A stretch of 50,706 bases of DNA, taken from NCBI GenBank assembly GCA_904502235.1, contig CAJGDP010000012.1, positions 1 through 50,706 of the forward strand, written 5' to 3'. Positions 8,399-16,548 of the stretch are shown here, piece after piece. This stretch comes from an uncultured Bacteroidaceae bacterium. Lineage in GTDB: Bacteria; Bacteroidota; Bacteroidia; Bacteroidales; Bacteroidaceae. Below the pieces are notes generated by a model that worked only from the letters and a program-made list of their open reading frames with translations, had not been told where the DNA came from and ran no database searches. How positions within the stretch are numbered: the stretch's first letter is position 1; the number at the start of each line of letters is the position of its first letter. The translations under genes and the position numbers were made by a program.

Positions 8399-8818
8399 AT
8401 GATAAGCTATCAGACCGAGGGCGTAAAGATGCCCGCAATAAAAAGACGTGAGATTACAGCATGGGTAAAAGCCGTTGCAGCCACATACGGCAAGAAAGTG
8501 GGCGACATCGCCTACATCTTCTGCGACGACGAAAAGATACTCGAAGTGAACCGCGAGTACCTGCAACACGACTACTACACCGACATCATCACCTTCGACT
8601 ATTGCGAAGACGATGTAATAAGCGGCGACCTTTTTATCTCGCTCGACACCGTACGCACCAACAGCGAGATGGTGGGCGCGACATACGAACAGGAACTGCA
8701 TCGCGTAATAATCCATGGAATTCTACACCTGTGCGGCATCGACGACAAGGGTGAAGGCGAACGCGAAATCATGGAAGCCTGCGAGAATAAAGCATTGGCA
8801 ATGCTCAAACAGGAATAA
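8399..8818 (+). CDS. ybeY: Endoribonuclease YbeY (16S rRNA maturation)
   Basis: 139 residues, typical of YbeY, a single-strand endoribonuclease for rRNA processing and ribosome quality control. The family segment DIITFDYCED and the metal motif HGILHLCGIDD (106-116) are present. The classical motif is HxxxHxxxxxH; here His106 and His110 are kept but position 116 is Asp instead of His. As far as I know Asp or a similar residue at this place is usual in Bacteroidota, so this is a lineage variant rather than a dead enzyme. It starts 12 bases after the previous gene. Confidence 0.93.
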   Translation: MISYQTEGVKMPAIKRREITAWVKAVAATYGKKVGDIAYIFCDDEKILEVNREYLQHDYYTDIITFDYCEDDVISGDLFISLDTVRTNSEMVGATYEQELHRVIIHGILHLCGIDDKGEGEREIMEACENKALAMLKQE

Positions 8819-8832
8819 CCACCTGATTAATA

Positions 8833-8864
8833 TTTGCTTATTTTTGAATATCGTTGTATCTTCG
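8833..8864 (+). promoter_or_regulatory. Promoter of prfB
   Basis: TTTG (8833-8836), 20 bases, then TATCTTCG (8857-8864). The start would be near 8871, which rules out the upstream in-frame ATG at 8854 as the initiation codon. Confidence 0.65.
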
Positions 8865-8892
8865 CGCAGAAATTCAGAAACAGACAGAACAG

Positions 8893-10008
8893 ATGATAAC
8901 AGCCGACCAACTCAAAGACATCAAAGAGCGCACTGCCGCGCTGAAGCAGTATCTTGCTATAGACGAGAAAATAATTCAGGTTGAAGAAGAGCAACTCCGC
9001 ACACAGGCACCCGGATTCTGGGACAACGCCAAGGAAGCCGAGGCTCAGATGAAGAAGGTAAAAGGTCTTCAGGCATGGATCGACGGTTATAAAGAGGTTA
9101 ACAACCGCACCGAAGAGGCAGAGATGGCCATGGAACTATTCCGCGAAGAGATGGTCGACGAGCACGAGGTTGACGACGCATACGCACGCGCCCTCACAGC
9201 CATCGAGGAACTTGAACTCAAGAATATGCTCCGTGGCGAAGCCGACGATATGGACTGCGTTCTGAAGATTAACTCAGGAGCCGGCGGTACAGAGGCACAG
9301 GACTGGGCAAGCATGCTCATGCGTATGTACATGCGTTGGGCCGAGGCGAACAACTATAAGGTTGCCGTTGCCAACCTTCAGGAAGCCGAAGATGCCGGAA
9401 TCAAGACTGTTACATTGGAAATCCAAGGCCCTTACGCATACGGTTACCTGAAGGGCGAGAACGGTGTTCACCGTCTGGTGCGCGTGAGCCCCTATAATGC
9501 ACAAGGCAAGCGAATGACATCATTTACATCAGTGTTCGTTACACCACTTGTTGACGACAGCATCGAGGTTGTAATTGAGCCTGCGCGCATATCATGGGAT
9601 ACCTTCCGAAGCGGTGGTGCCGGTGGTCAGAACGTAAACAAGGTTGAATCGGGTGTACGCTTGCGTTACCAGTACAAAGACCCATATACAGGAGCAGAAG
9701 AGGAAATCCTCATCGAAAACACCGAGACACGAGACCAGCCCAAGAACAAGGAAAATGCAATGCGTCAGTTGCGTTCAATCCTTTACAACAAGGAGATGCA
9801 GCACCGCATGGAAGAGCAGGCAAAGGTTGAAGCCGGAAAGAAGAAAATCGAATGGGGTTCACAGATACGTAGCTACGTCTTCGACGACCGTCGTGTGAAA
9901 GACCATCGCACAAACTTCCAGACATCGGACGTTAACGGTGTAATGGACGGCAAGATTGACGGTTTCATCAAAGCATATCTTATGGAATTCGCCGACAAGG
10001 GAGAGTAA
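8893..10008 (+). CDS. prfB: Peptide chain release factor 2
   Basis: About 371 residues starting MITADQLKDIKERTAALKQY. It carries the coiled-coil N-terminal domain, the stop-codon recognition region (RLVRVSPYNAQGKRMTSF, where E. coli RF2 has SPF) and the catalytic GGQ loop (RSGGAGGQNVNKVESGVRLR). RF2 releases peptides at UGA and UAA. In many bacteria prfB needs a programmed +1 frameshift at an early in-frame UGA; here the frame is continuous from the start and no CTTTGA slippery site is seen. The CYTH gene follows after three bases. Confidence 0.95.
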   Translation: MITADQLKDIKERTAALKQYLAIDEKIIQVEEEQLRTQAPGFWDNAKEAEAQMKKVKGLQAWIDGYKEVNNRTEEAEMAMELFREEMVDEHEVDDAYARALTAIEELELKNMLRGEADDMDCVLKINSGAGGTEAQDWASMLMRMYMRWAEANNYKVAVANLQEAEDAGIKTVTLEIQGPYAYGYLKGENGVHRLVRVSPYNAQGKRMTSFTSVFVTPLVDDSIEVVIEPARISWDTFRSGGAGGQNVNKVESGVRLRYQYKDPYTGAEEEILIENTETRDQPKNKENAMRQLRSILYNKEMQHRMEEQAKVEAGKKKIEWGSQIRSYVFDDRRVKDHRTNFQTSDVNGVMDGKIDGFIKAYLMEFADKGE

Positions 10009-10011
10009 CCT

Positions 10012-10482
10012 ATGTCAATTGAGATTGAAAGAAAATTCCTTGTAACCGACGAGAGTTACAAAGCTATGGCGCACCACAGCGACCGCATAGCCCAAGGCTA
10101 TATCTGTCGCCAGGGAGGTAACTCCACCCGTGTGAGAGTGCGTGGCGACAAAGGCTATCTCACGATCAAAGGAGCATCGCCCGACGGCGGCTTGAGCCGT
10201 TACGAATGGGAAAAAGAGATTCCCGTAGGCGAAGCCTGGGAACTTATGAAACTATGCCCCACCCCTATAATCGACAAGACACGTTATCTTGTCGACTTCG
10301 GTGGCCACACCTTTGAAGTAGACGAATTCTATGGCGACAATCAAGGACTTGTGGTGGCAGAGATAGAACTCACAACCCCCGACGAACATTTCGAAAAACC
10401 ACCATTCCTTGGCGAAGAGGTTACAGGCGATAACAGATACTACAACTCAAGCCTCTCGCGTTTCCCATACAAGTGCTGGTGA
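10012..10482 (+). CDS. CYTH domain protein (triphosphatase/adenylate cyclase-like)
   Basis: 156 residues, a stand-alone CYTH domain. The signature ExExK appears at the start (IEIERKFLV), followed by basic strands (TRVRVRGDKGYLTIKG) and acidic metal-binding strands (YEWEKEIP, FEVDEFYG, VVAEIEL). The tunnel fold binds triphosphates with two divalent metals. Stand-alone bacterial members are often inorganic triphosphatases; adenylate cyclase activity is less likely but possible. It is co-transcribed with prfB and ends at a strong hairpin. Confidence 0.88.
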   Translation: MSIEIERKFLVTDESYKAMAHHSDRIAQGYICRQGGNSTRVRVRGDKGYLTIKGASPDGGLSRYEWEKEIPVGEAWELMKLCPTPIIDKTRYLVDFGGHTFEVDEFYGDNQGLVVAEIELTTPDEHFEKPPFLGEEVTGDNRYYNSSLSRFPYKCW

Positions 10483-10495
10483 TATATAAGATTGA

Positions 10496-10530
10496 TTAAT
10501 GCCGTGAATCCACGGCATTAATTATTTATT
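10496..10530 (+). terminator. Terminator of the prfB operon
   Basis: A perfect 11-base stem, TTAATGCCGTG (10496-10506) with CACGGCATTAA (10511-10521), around a four-base loop, followed by a T-rich stretch. Confidence 0.8.
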
Positions 10531-10540
10531 TCATACGCAT

Positions 10541-10575
10541 AAAAAAAATCCCCATCCTGCTTGGCAAGATGGGGA
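10541..10575 (-). terminator. Terminator of the coiled-coil lipoprotein gene
   Basis: On the minus strand a stem made of 10568-10575 (GATGGGGA on plus) and 10549-10556 (TCCCCATC) is followed by eight Ts (10541-10548 on plus are A). It lies 24 bases after the lipoprotein stop. Confidence 0.85.
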
Positions 10576-10598
10576 AATTTATCTCAAGTAACTTTTAA

Positions 10599-11453
10599 TT
10601 ACTTAGCTCTGATAACGAGGTAACGTGTTACGCTCCAGAATGCCTGAGCATCGAGAATCTTAACAACTGCCAACTCATCTGCGCCCTTAACGATTTCGTA
10701 AGAACCCTCTGGGTGAGCTGAAAGAAGTCTAGCCTTCTTTGCACCTACAGGAATCTCAGCAACGTTGCGGATATCGATTTCTGTGAAACCGTCCTTAACA
10801 GCATCAGCCTGCTCCATAACATCACCCATCTTGAGGATGTTCTGCTCCTTAAGCTCTTTTCTCTTAGCGATGATGTACCATGCTGTATTCATAGCCTTAT
10901 CCTGGTTAGCGATAACCTGCTCGTTAGCAGCGTTCTTTGCTGTAAGAGCGTTCTTGTCGTTTGTAAGGTTTGCAACCTGTGTATCCAACTGCTGGATGCG
11001 AACGTTCTTAGCCTCGAGCTCTGCCTGAAGTGCAGCAATCTGCTCTGCCTTAGCAGCCAACTCAGCCTTCAAGTTCTTGATAGTTCTACGCAAAGCTGCA
11101 GCGTTCTTGTCACCCTTCTCTACCTTAGCCTCGAGCTCAGCGATACGCTCGCGGTTCTCCTTCATCTTAGCCTGGATGAAAGCCATATCAGCCTTGATCT
11201 GCTCCTTAACGTTTGCAGGTGCATTCTCAGCGTTGCTTACGTTTACACGATTCTCAGCCTCGTTGATCTGCTGGAAACCTTCCTGAACGTCGTTCAAGAT
11301 ACCCATTACGTTCTCCATCTCAGAGTTAACCTGTGCCAACTCTACGTTGAGTGAATCGATGTTTGCCTGAAGCTCCTTCTTAGTAGGACCACAAGATACT
11401 ACCAATGCTGCAAGACCACATACAACTACAATGTTCTTTACCAATGTCTTCAT
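10599..11453 (-). CDS. Coiled-coil lipoprotein, function unknown
   Basis: 284 residues. A lipoprotein signal peptide ends in a lipobox LVVSC with the modified Cys near residue 21, so the protein is anchored in the envelope. Residues about 25-195 are a long coiled coil with heptads rich in Glu, Lys, Asn and Ala (for example RRTIKNLKAELAAKAEQIAAL). A small C-terminal domain of about 85 residues follows, with TAWYIIAKRKELKEQ and ARLLSAHPEGSYEIVKG, ending on ARYLVIRAK-like strands. Codon use is very regular, which suggests high expression. I recognise the protein type as common in Bacteroidales but know no function; a spacer or scaffold between membranes is an inference. It is transcribed alone with its own terminator. 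Confidence 0.85.
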   Translation of the reverse strand: MKTLVKNIVVVCGLAALVVSCGPTKKELQANIDSLNVELAQVNSEMENVMGILNDVQEGFQQINEAENRVNVSNAENAPANVKEQIKADMAFIQAKMKENRERIAELEAKVEKGDKNAAALRRTIKNLKAELAAKAEQIAALQAELEAKNVRIQQLDTQVANLTNDKNALTAKNAANEQVIANQDKAMNTAWYIIAKRKELKEQNILKMGDVMEQADAVKDGFTEIDIRNVAEIPVGAKKARLLSAHPEGSYEIVKGADELAVVKILDAQAFWSVTRYLVIRAK

Positions 11454-11493
11454 AGTCTTTACTTTTTAAAAATTAATAATATGTTGTTTTTCA

Positions 11494-11683
11494 AATTCCA
11501 CAATAAAGAGAGTATAACTCTCACTATAAAATAACAAACAAATTCCGTGCCAAAATTTTGCAAAATATCACAACTTATTGTTTTTCAGCACAATAAACTT
11601 TCAACCAACTTTTCTGCAACTTGTGGAAAAGTGTGGAATTCACACAAAAGTTGTGGAAAAATTCCACAATACCTATTCCACAC
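11494..11683. repeat. Cluster of TTGTGGAA / TTCCACAA words
   Basis: Copies of the core TGTGGAA or its complement occur at 11496-11502, 11622-11628, 11632-11638, 11652-11658, 11662-11668 and 11676-11682 (the last inside the regulator's stop region). The pair at 11651-11669 forms a perfect palindrome, TTGTGGAAAAATTCCACAA. Two copies read TTTTCCACA on the minus strand, one base from the DnaA box TTATCCACA. The gap also has GAGAG-TATAA-CTCTC (11508-11522). The palindrome may serve as terminator of the regulator gene; the other copies are unexplained. Confidence 0.55.
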
Positions 11684-13004
11684 CATACTGTTTGAGTTTG
11701 TTGTAAAGTGTCTTTCGGTCTATACCAAGGAGTGCCGCAGCCTTGCTTTTATTGTTTCCGGTATGTTGCAGAGCATCCAATATACGTTTCTTTTCATCGT
11801 CTTTATCGTAGAGTGGCTGCACTGATGCACCAACTGTTCCCGAAACAGGTAGGTCGAGGTCGGATGCAGTGATGAAACTGCCCTGTGCAAGGAGTGTTGC
11901 ACGATTGACAACGTTTTTCAACTGTCGTAGGTTTCCGGGCCATGAATAGTTCTGCAACAGCATTGCGGCGTCGGCATCAAACCCTATGAGCTCCCTGCCG
12001 AGTTCGCGGTTAGCGCGGTCGAGGAAGAAGTTGGCGAAGAGCATTATGTCGTCGCGACGCTCCTGCAACGATGGCATACGCAATGTGAACTCGTTTATGC
12101 GGTGATACAGGTCTTCGCGGAATGTTCCGTTCTCTATTGCTTCGAGCAGGTTCTCGTTTGTTGCACATACAACACGCACATCCACCTCTATCTCCTTTGT
12201 TGCTCCTACGGGACGTATGCGACGCTCCTGAAGGGCGCGAAGCAGCTGAACCTGCACATCGTAACCAAGGTTACCAACCTCGTCAAGGAAGAGTGTTCCA
12301 CCGTCAGCCTCAACAAACGCGCCTGTCTTGTCGGTTATCGCGCCTGTGAATGAGCCTTTGACATGACCGAAGAATTCCGATGCGGCAAGTTCCTTTGGAA
12401 TTGAACCGCAGTCAATGGCTACAAAAGGCTTATGGCTACGCTTGCTCTGCATGTGGATGCGCTTTGCAACATACTCCTTTCCTGTGCCGCTGGCTCCGTT
12501 TATAAGCACCGCCATAGGGGTGGGTGCTACAAGCGATACATAATTGTACATCTGACGGGCAAGTTCGCTCTTGCCTTCCATATACGAATTTTCAAGATAG
12601 ACACTGCCTGACTGCTCCTTTACATTGTTCCGTTGCGATGAGTGGGATTTTATAGCTTCCTCTATTTTTTTCAGCAGTTCATCGGGACGCACGGGCTTTG
12701 AGACATAATCGAACGCTCCGTTCTTCATGGCATTTACGGCACTCTGTATATCGGCATAGCTTGTCATTATGATAACCGGTACGCCACTGCCCGTCTCCCT
12801 CTTCCAGTCGAGAATGGCTGTTCCGTCACCATCGGGTAGACGAAGGTCGGACAATATGAGGTCTATATCGTTATCCTTAAGTTCCTTGCATGCCGATGCC
12901 ACTCCACCGCATGTATGTACCTGAAATCCTTTGCGACAAAGCCATGTCTTGAGCATTGTTGCAAATGTCAGATCGTCTTCTACTATCAATATACTGTTTG
13001 CCAT
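11673..13004 (-). CDS. Sigma-54-dependent response regulator, NtrC family
   Basis: 443 residues with three domains. A receiver (1-120) has the phospho-acceptor Asp53 in DLILSDLRLPDGDG. An AAA+ domain (about 140-370) has Walker A GASGTGKE (170-177), the sigma-54 contact loop GSFTGA (217-222, a GAFTGA variant) and Walker B GGTLFLDEV. A Fis-type helix-turn-helix ends the protein (NNKSKAAALLGIDRKTLYNKLKQYG). It activates RNA polymerase carrying RpoN at promoters I cannot identify here. It starts one base after the kinase stop, so kinase and regulator are translationally coupled. The linked coiled-coil lipoprotein, transcribed the same way, is a possible but unproven target. Confidence 0.93.
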   Translation of the reverse strand: MANSILIVEDDLTFATMLKTWLCRKGFQVHTCGGVASACKELKDNDIDLILSDLRLPDGDGTAILDWKRETGSGVPVIIMTSYADIQSAVNAMKNGAFDYVSKPVRPDELLKKIEEAIKSHSSQRNNVKEQSGSVYLENSYMEGKSELARQMYNYVSLVAPTPMAVLINGASGTGKEYVAKRIHMQSKRSHKPFVAIDCGSIPKELAASEFFGHVKGSFTGAITDKTGAFVEADGGTLFLDEVGNLGYDVQVQLLRALQERRIRPVGATKEIEVDVRVVCATNENLLEAIENGTFREDLYHRINEFTLRMPSLQERRDDIMLFANFFLDRANRELGRELIGFDADAAMLLQNYSWPGNLRQLKNVVNRATLLAQGSFITASDLDLPVSGTVGASVQPLYDKDDEKKRILDALQHTGNNKSKAAALLGIDRKTLYNKLKQYGVE

Positions 13005-13005
13005 G

Positions 13006-15279
13006 TTATTTATTCAATTCTTTTTCTGCTTGGGATATTATTGTATCTACTTCGGCAAGGATTGCTGTGATTCTTGCATCAGCCTCATCGGGATATACGG
13101 TTTCACTCCTGCGATGCTCGAACCATTCGAGGTTTTCCTTACCGTCTGTTGCACCCACCATAACAAACAACGGTAACAACTGGTGTGTTATTGTGGTAAT
13201 GACCGGCATGTCGTGTTGCGCAAATGCCTGCTCCAGAAGCTGGCGTTTCTTTTTTGTCTCTGTAACGAATGTTGTCATTATCTCGGCTTTAGCATCGGCA
13301 TCGTCCATTGAGAATGCTGTGAGCTGGCTAAAATCCAATTTAAAGTTGTTACCGCCTGCCACATCGGCTATAACCTGCATAAGTTCCTTACCTGTAAAGG
13401 GTTTGTGCAAACATGTGGCAAAACCGTGTTGCGACAAACGATGGGCATCCATGTCGCTTCGTGCAGTCATGGCTACAACAGGAACATTCTTTCCGTTAGG
13501 CAACTCCTTTATCTTGCCTATCAGCTCTATTCCGTTCATTGCCGGCATCTGTATGTCGGTGATTATGATGTCGTACCGTTGCTGTTGAAGGTGAATGAAA
13601 AGTTCGTCGGGATGATTGCAAGTTGTTACATCCAAAGAGGGATGCTGAAGCATTGCTTCCATCATGCTCAACTGCAATGTATCGTCGTCAATCAACAGCA
13701 GACGCACATTCGGAAGTTCTGCCATGCCAGTTTCATCTTTCGACGAGGTATCCAAAGACAAATCTGTGCGCTCCAACGGTAATTTTACATCAAATACGGT
13801 TCCTGTGCCCAATTCGCTCTTTACAGAAATCTCACCACCAAGCAAATGCACGAGTTTGTTGGTTATGGCAAGTCCAAGACCGAATCCCTCCTTGCCCTGG
13901 GCATTATCGAGTCTTGTGAACTCCTTGAACAGACGGCTAAGATCGTCTGCGGCAATTCCACATCCGGTATCGGCTACCGATATACAGATTTTAGCATCGT
14001 CATATTCCGCTGTTACTGTTACTGAACCTGTGTTGGTGAACTTTATGGCATTGCCTGTAAGATTCTCAATTATCTGACGTATGCGCAACGGGTCGCCCTT
14101 AAAAATGGCATCAAGTTCTGCGGTGCATCTGCCGGTCAACTCTATATTCTTACCGGCTGCCACCGGCTTATAGCTGGTCATTATACCATCGAAAAGTTCC
14201 TTTACATTGAACGATACCTGCTGCTTGTCCATCTTGTCGGCATCGAGACGGTGATAATCGAGCAAGGAATTCACAAGCTGAAGCAGATGGTTTGCCGAAC
14301 CCTGCATGTTGCGCAGATAGAACTGCTGACGTTCACCGGTGGTGATATTTCCAAGCAGTTCGGCATAGCCTATTATTGAACCTACCGGAGCCTTTATATC
14401 GTGGGTTATGGTGAGCATCAGTTTCTCTTTTGCATCAAGAACATCTTCGGCACGTTTCTTAGCCTTTTCCAACTCATTCCTGTAATGGTTGCTGCGTGTT
14501 ATGTCGCGCCATATGAAATAGATGAATAGTGCTACAAGAAGTATCGAAACCACGGCGATACCCGAGATTATTATATATGCTCTGTTGCGGACCTTCTCGT
14601 TCCTGTTGATACGTGCCTGCTGCAGATATCTCTCTTCGCTGTCAATCTCGTCGAGCATAAGACGTACTTCGTCGTTGAGCATAAGACTGCTCAGGCTCAG
14701 GCTCTGCATCTGACTGTTAAGCATACCCACCTGTCTACGGTGATTTTCAGAAACCCTGAGCTGAATATTCTTTAGATAGTTGGCAATTGTGTCGGCTATG
14801 GCATTATGCGCACGATATCTTCCCCTGTTTGCCAGAAGTGAATCCTGAAGAGCGACAAAATCATCTATTTCCTTGCTGTACAACTGCTCTATGTTATTCG
14901 ACTTTATGATTTTCATAAGGCTATTGACATTACTGTCCTTTACCTTTATGAGCAGACATATAGCATCGAGACTCGAGTCGTCGGTGGTAACTTTTCTGAG
15001 AGAATCTATGGTTCCGTAAACCGACGACATTACATTCTTGTATTCCTTGTATTCATCGGTTTTTCCTACAGCGATTGCCTGTACTATAATTTCAGCCTTG
15101 TTCAGGTTGTTCATTATCTGGTTGGCATAACCTCGGCGAAGACTCAACTGTTCATACATGTCGTTAGTACCGCTCATGCTCTTCATGCTACGGTATATAT
15201 AAGCCATTGTAGCAATAAGCATGATGGTGAGCACCAGGTAACCTGCGGCGACTTTATATCGGGTTGAAAATTTCGGCAT
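13006..15279 (-). CDS. Hybrid sensor histidine kinase with receiver and Hpt domains
   Basis: About 757 residues from the ATG at 15279; the frame opens at 15309, but an exact -7 box (15307-15314) overlaps that codon, so I prefer the later start. In order: membrane helix (about 11-30), a helical periplasmic sensor of about 200 residues with no known ligand fold, a second helix (about 238-256), a short coiled coil, HisKA (His293 in LTITHDIKAPVGS), HATPase_c (GNAIKFTN, DTGCGIA, GFGLGLAI), a receiver (LLLIDDDTLQLS; acceptor in DIIITDIQMPAMNG) and a C-terminal Hpt-like helical bundle (THQLLPLFVMVGA). All steps of a phosphorelay (His-Asp-His) are in one protein, with the NtrC-type partner next door as the final Asp. 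Confidence 0.9.
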   Translation of the reverse strand: MPKFSTRYKVAAGYLVLTIMLIATMAYIYRSMKSMSGTNDMYEQLSLRRGYANQIMNNLNKAEIIVQAIAVGKTDEYKEYKNVMSSVYGTIDSLRKVTTDDSSLDAICLLIKVKDSNVNSLMKIIKSNNIEQLYSKEIDDFVALQDSLLANRGRYRAHNAIADTIANYLKNIQLRVSENHRRQVGMLNSQMQSLSLSSLMLNDEVRLMLDEIDSEERYLQQARINRNEKVRNRAYIIISGIAVVSILLVALFIYFIWRDITRSNHYRNELEKAKKRAEDVLDAKEKLMLTITHDIKAPVGSIIGYAELLGNITTGERQQFYLRNMQGSANHLLQLVNSLLDYHRLDADKMDKQQVSFNVKELFDGIMTSYKPVAAGKNIELTGRCTAELDAIFKGDPLRIRQIIENLTGNAIKFTNTGSVTVTAEYDDAKICISVADTGCGIAADDLSRLFKEFTRLDNAQGKEGFGLGLAITNKLVHLLGGEISVKSELGTGTVFDVKLPLERTDLSLDTSSKDETGMAELPNVRLLLIDDDTLQLSMMEAMLQHPSLDVTTCNHPDELFIHLQQQRYDIIITDIQMPAMNGIELIGKIKELPNGKNVPVVAMTARSDMDAHRLSQHGFATCLHKPFTGKELMQVIADVAGGNNFKLDFSQLTAFSMDDADAKAEIMTTFVTETKKKRQLLEQAFAQHDMPVITTITHQLLPLFVMVGATDGKENLEWFEHRRSETVYPDEADARITAILAEVDTIISQAEKELNK

Positions 15280-15306
15280 AGCAACAGTATGATTATTACC
15301 AGAAGC

Positions 15307-15314
15307 CAAAGTTA
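15307..15314 (-). promoter_or_regulatory. -7 box of the two-component operon
   Basis: Minus-strand TAACTTTG is an exact TAnnTTTG match, 27 bases upstream of the preferred kinase ATG. No clear -33 box. Confidence 0.5.
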
Positions 15315-15377
15315 CATAATTTTGGATAATCTATTAATTAAAACAGGAAAAATAGAGCAATTCATAAACTAAATGAC

Positions 15378-15385
15378 TATTTTTG
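15378..15385 (+). promoter_or_regulatory. -7 box of the microprotein-ruvB transcript
   Basis: TATTTTTG, an exact TAnnTTTG match, 19 bases before the ATG of the 32-codon frame. It is the only strong promoter match upstream of ruvB. Confidence 0.6.
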
Positions 15386-15404
15386 TAGAATAAATTCACA
15401 ACCT

Positions 15405-15503
15405 ATGGGCAACTATTTCTATTTCAACAAAGGACAACGGAGAGGAATAATACTCTTTTTGTTCATAATTGCCGTAATAGTGTTGTTCAAATGGGTTTTA
15501 TAA
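15405..15503 (+). CDS. Small membrane protein (32 residues)
   Basis: A 32-codon frame starting MGNYFYFNKGQRRG, followed by a hydrophobic run of about 14 residues (IILFLFIIAVIVLF) and the tail KWVL. The layout, a short aromatic and basic N terminus then one helix, resembles the first 30 residues of Bacteroidota membrane-anchored helix-hairpin-helix (ComEA-like) proteins, so it may be a free-standing anchor or the remnant of such a gene. It has its own promoter 19 bases upstream and ends 22 bases before ruvB. No homology search was possible. Confidence 0.5.
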   Translation: MGNYFYFNKGQRRGIILFLFIIAVIVLFKWVL

Positions 15504-15525
15504 AAGAGATTTACTTTTGAAAGAT

Positions 15526-16545
15526 ATGAACGGAGATTTCAATATTCGTGGAAAGAACAGCGACAAGGAGTTTGAGAATGCCTTGCGTCCTCTCTCGTTT
15601 CCCGATTTCAACGGACAGGAGAAGATTGTGAATAATCTCAAAATCTTTGTGCAGGCTGCAAAGATGCGTGGCGAATCATTGGACCACACGCTGTTGCATG
15701 GCCCCCCGGGATTGGGAAAGACAACACTCAGCAACATCATTGCAAATGAGCTTGGTGTGGGATTCAAAGTAACATCGGGACCGGTGCTCGACAAACCCGG
15801 CGACCTTGCCGGCATACTTACATCACTTGAGCCGAACGATGTGCTGTTCATCGACGAGATTCACCGTCTTTCGCCTATAGTGGAGGAGTATCTATATTCG
15901 GCAATGGAGGATTACCGTATAGACATTCTCATAGACAAAGGTCCTTCGGCACGCTCTATACAGATTGACCTTAACCCGTTCACACTCATTGGTGCCACCA
16001 CACGCAGCGGACTGCTCACTGCTCCGTTGAGAGCACGCTTCGGTATAAACATGCACCTTGAATACTACGACAGCAAGACTCTTGCCGGCATCATAAGCCG
16101 TTCGGCTGAGATTCTTGGCGTTTCGTACGACGAAGAGGCCACATACGAAATTGCCCGTCGCAGCCGTGGAACGCCACGTATTGCCAATGCACTTCTCAGG
16201 CGTGTACGTGATTTCGCACAGGTAATGGGCGACGGACATATCACAAACTCAATAGCAAAGACAGCTCTCGAGGCGTTGAACATTGACCGTTACGGACTGG
16301 ATGAGATTGACAACAAGATACTCTGCACCATTATCGACAAATTCAAGGGTGGTCCTGTGGGAATAGGAACCATTGCAACTGCTTTGAGTGAAGATAGCGG
16401 AACCATTGAGGAGGTGTACGAGCCTTATCTCATAAAGGAGGGATTCATCAAACGCACACCACGAGGTCGCGAGGTTACCGACCTTGCATACAAACACTTG
16501 GGACGCAACCGTTTCAACAACAACGAACAAGGAACACTATTCTAA
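15526..16545 (+). CDS. ruvB: Holliday junction branch-migration helicase RuvB
   Basis: About 339 residues. The AAA+ motor has Walker A HGPPGLGKTTLSN, Walker B DVLFIDEIHR, sensor 1 with IGATTRSGLL and the arginine-finger region APLRARFG; a winged-helix DNA-binding domain ends the protein (RTPRGREVTDLAYKHLG). RuvB drives branch migration with RuvA. The frame also opens at a TTG three codons earlier (15517); the ATG at 15526 fits the family better. The flippase gene follows after three bases. Confidence 0.97.
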   Translation: MNGDFNIRGKNSDKEFENALRPLSFPDFNGQEKIVNNLKIFVQAAKMRGESLDHTLLHGPPGLGKTTLSNIIANELGVGFKVTSGPVLDKPGDLAGILTSLEPNDVLFIDEIHRLSPIVEEYLYSAMEDYRIDILIDKGPSARSIQIDLNPFTLIGATTRSGLLTAPLRARFGINMHLEYYDSKTLAGIISRSAEILGVSYDEEATYEIARRSRGTPRIANALLRRVRDFAQVMGDGHITNSIAKTALEALNIDRYGLDEIDNKILCTIIDKFKGGPVGIGTIATALSEDSGTIEEVYEPYLIKEGFIKRTPRGREVTDLAYKHLGRNRFNNNEQGTLF

Positions 16546-16548
16546 ACA

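Noticed and set aside
7403..8716. A 437-codon leftward frame opposite the nucleoside-recognition gene and ybeY.
   Set aside because: The translation is rich in Cys, Tyr and His without domain structure, and it is a mirror of two clear genes on the other strand.
8854..8892. Upstream in-frame ATG for prfB.
   Set aside because: It overlaps the -7 box and precedes the expected transcript start; family members begin at MITADQ-like residues.
15280..15309. Ten extra N-terminal codons of the hybrid kinase.
   Set aside because: They overlap an exact -7 box; the later ATG directly precedes the first membrane helix. If the real promoter lies further upstream, the longer form would stand.
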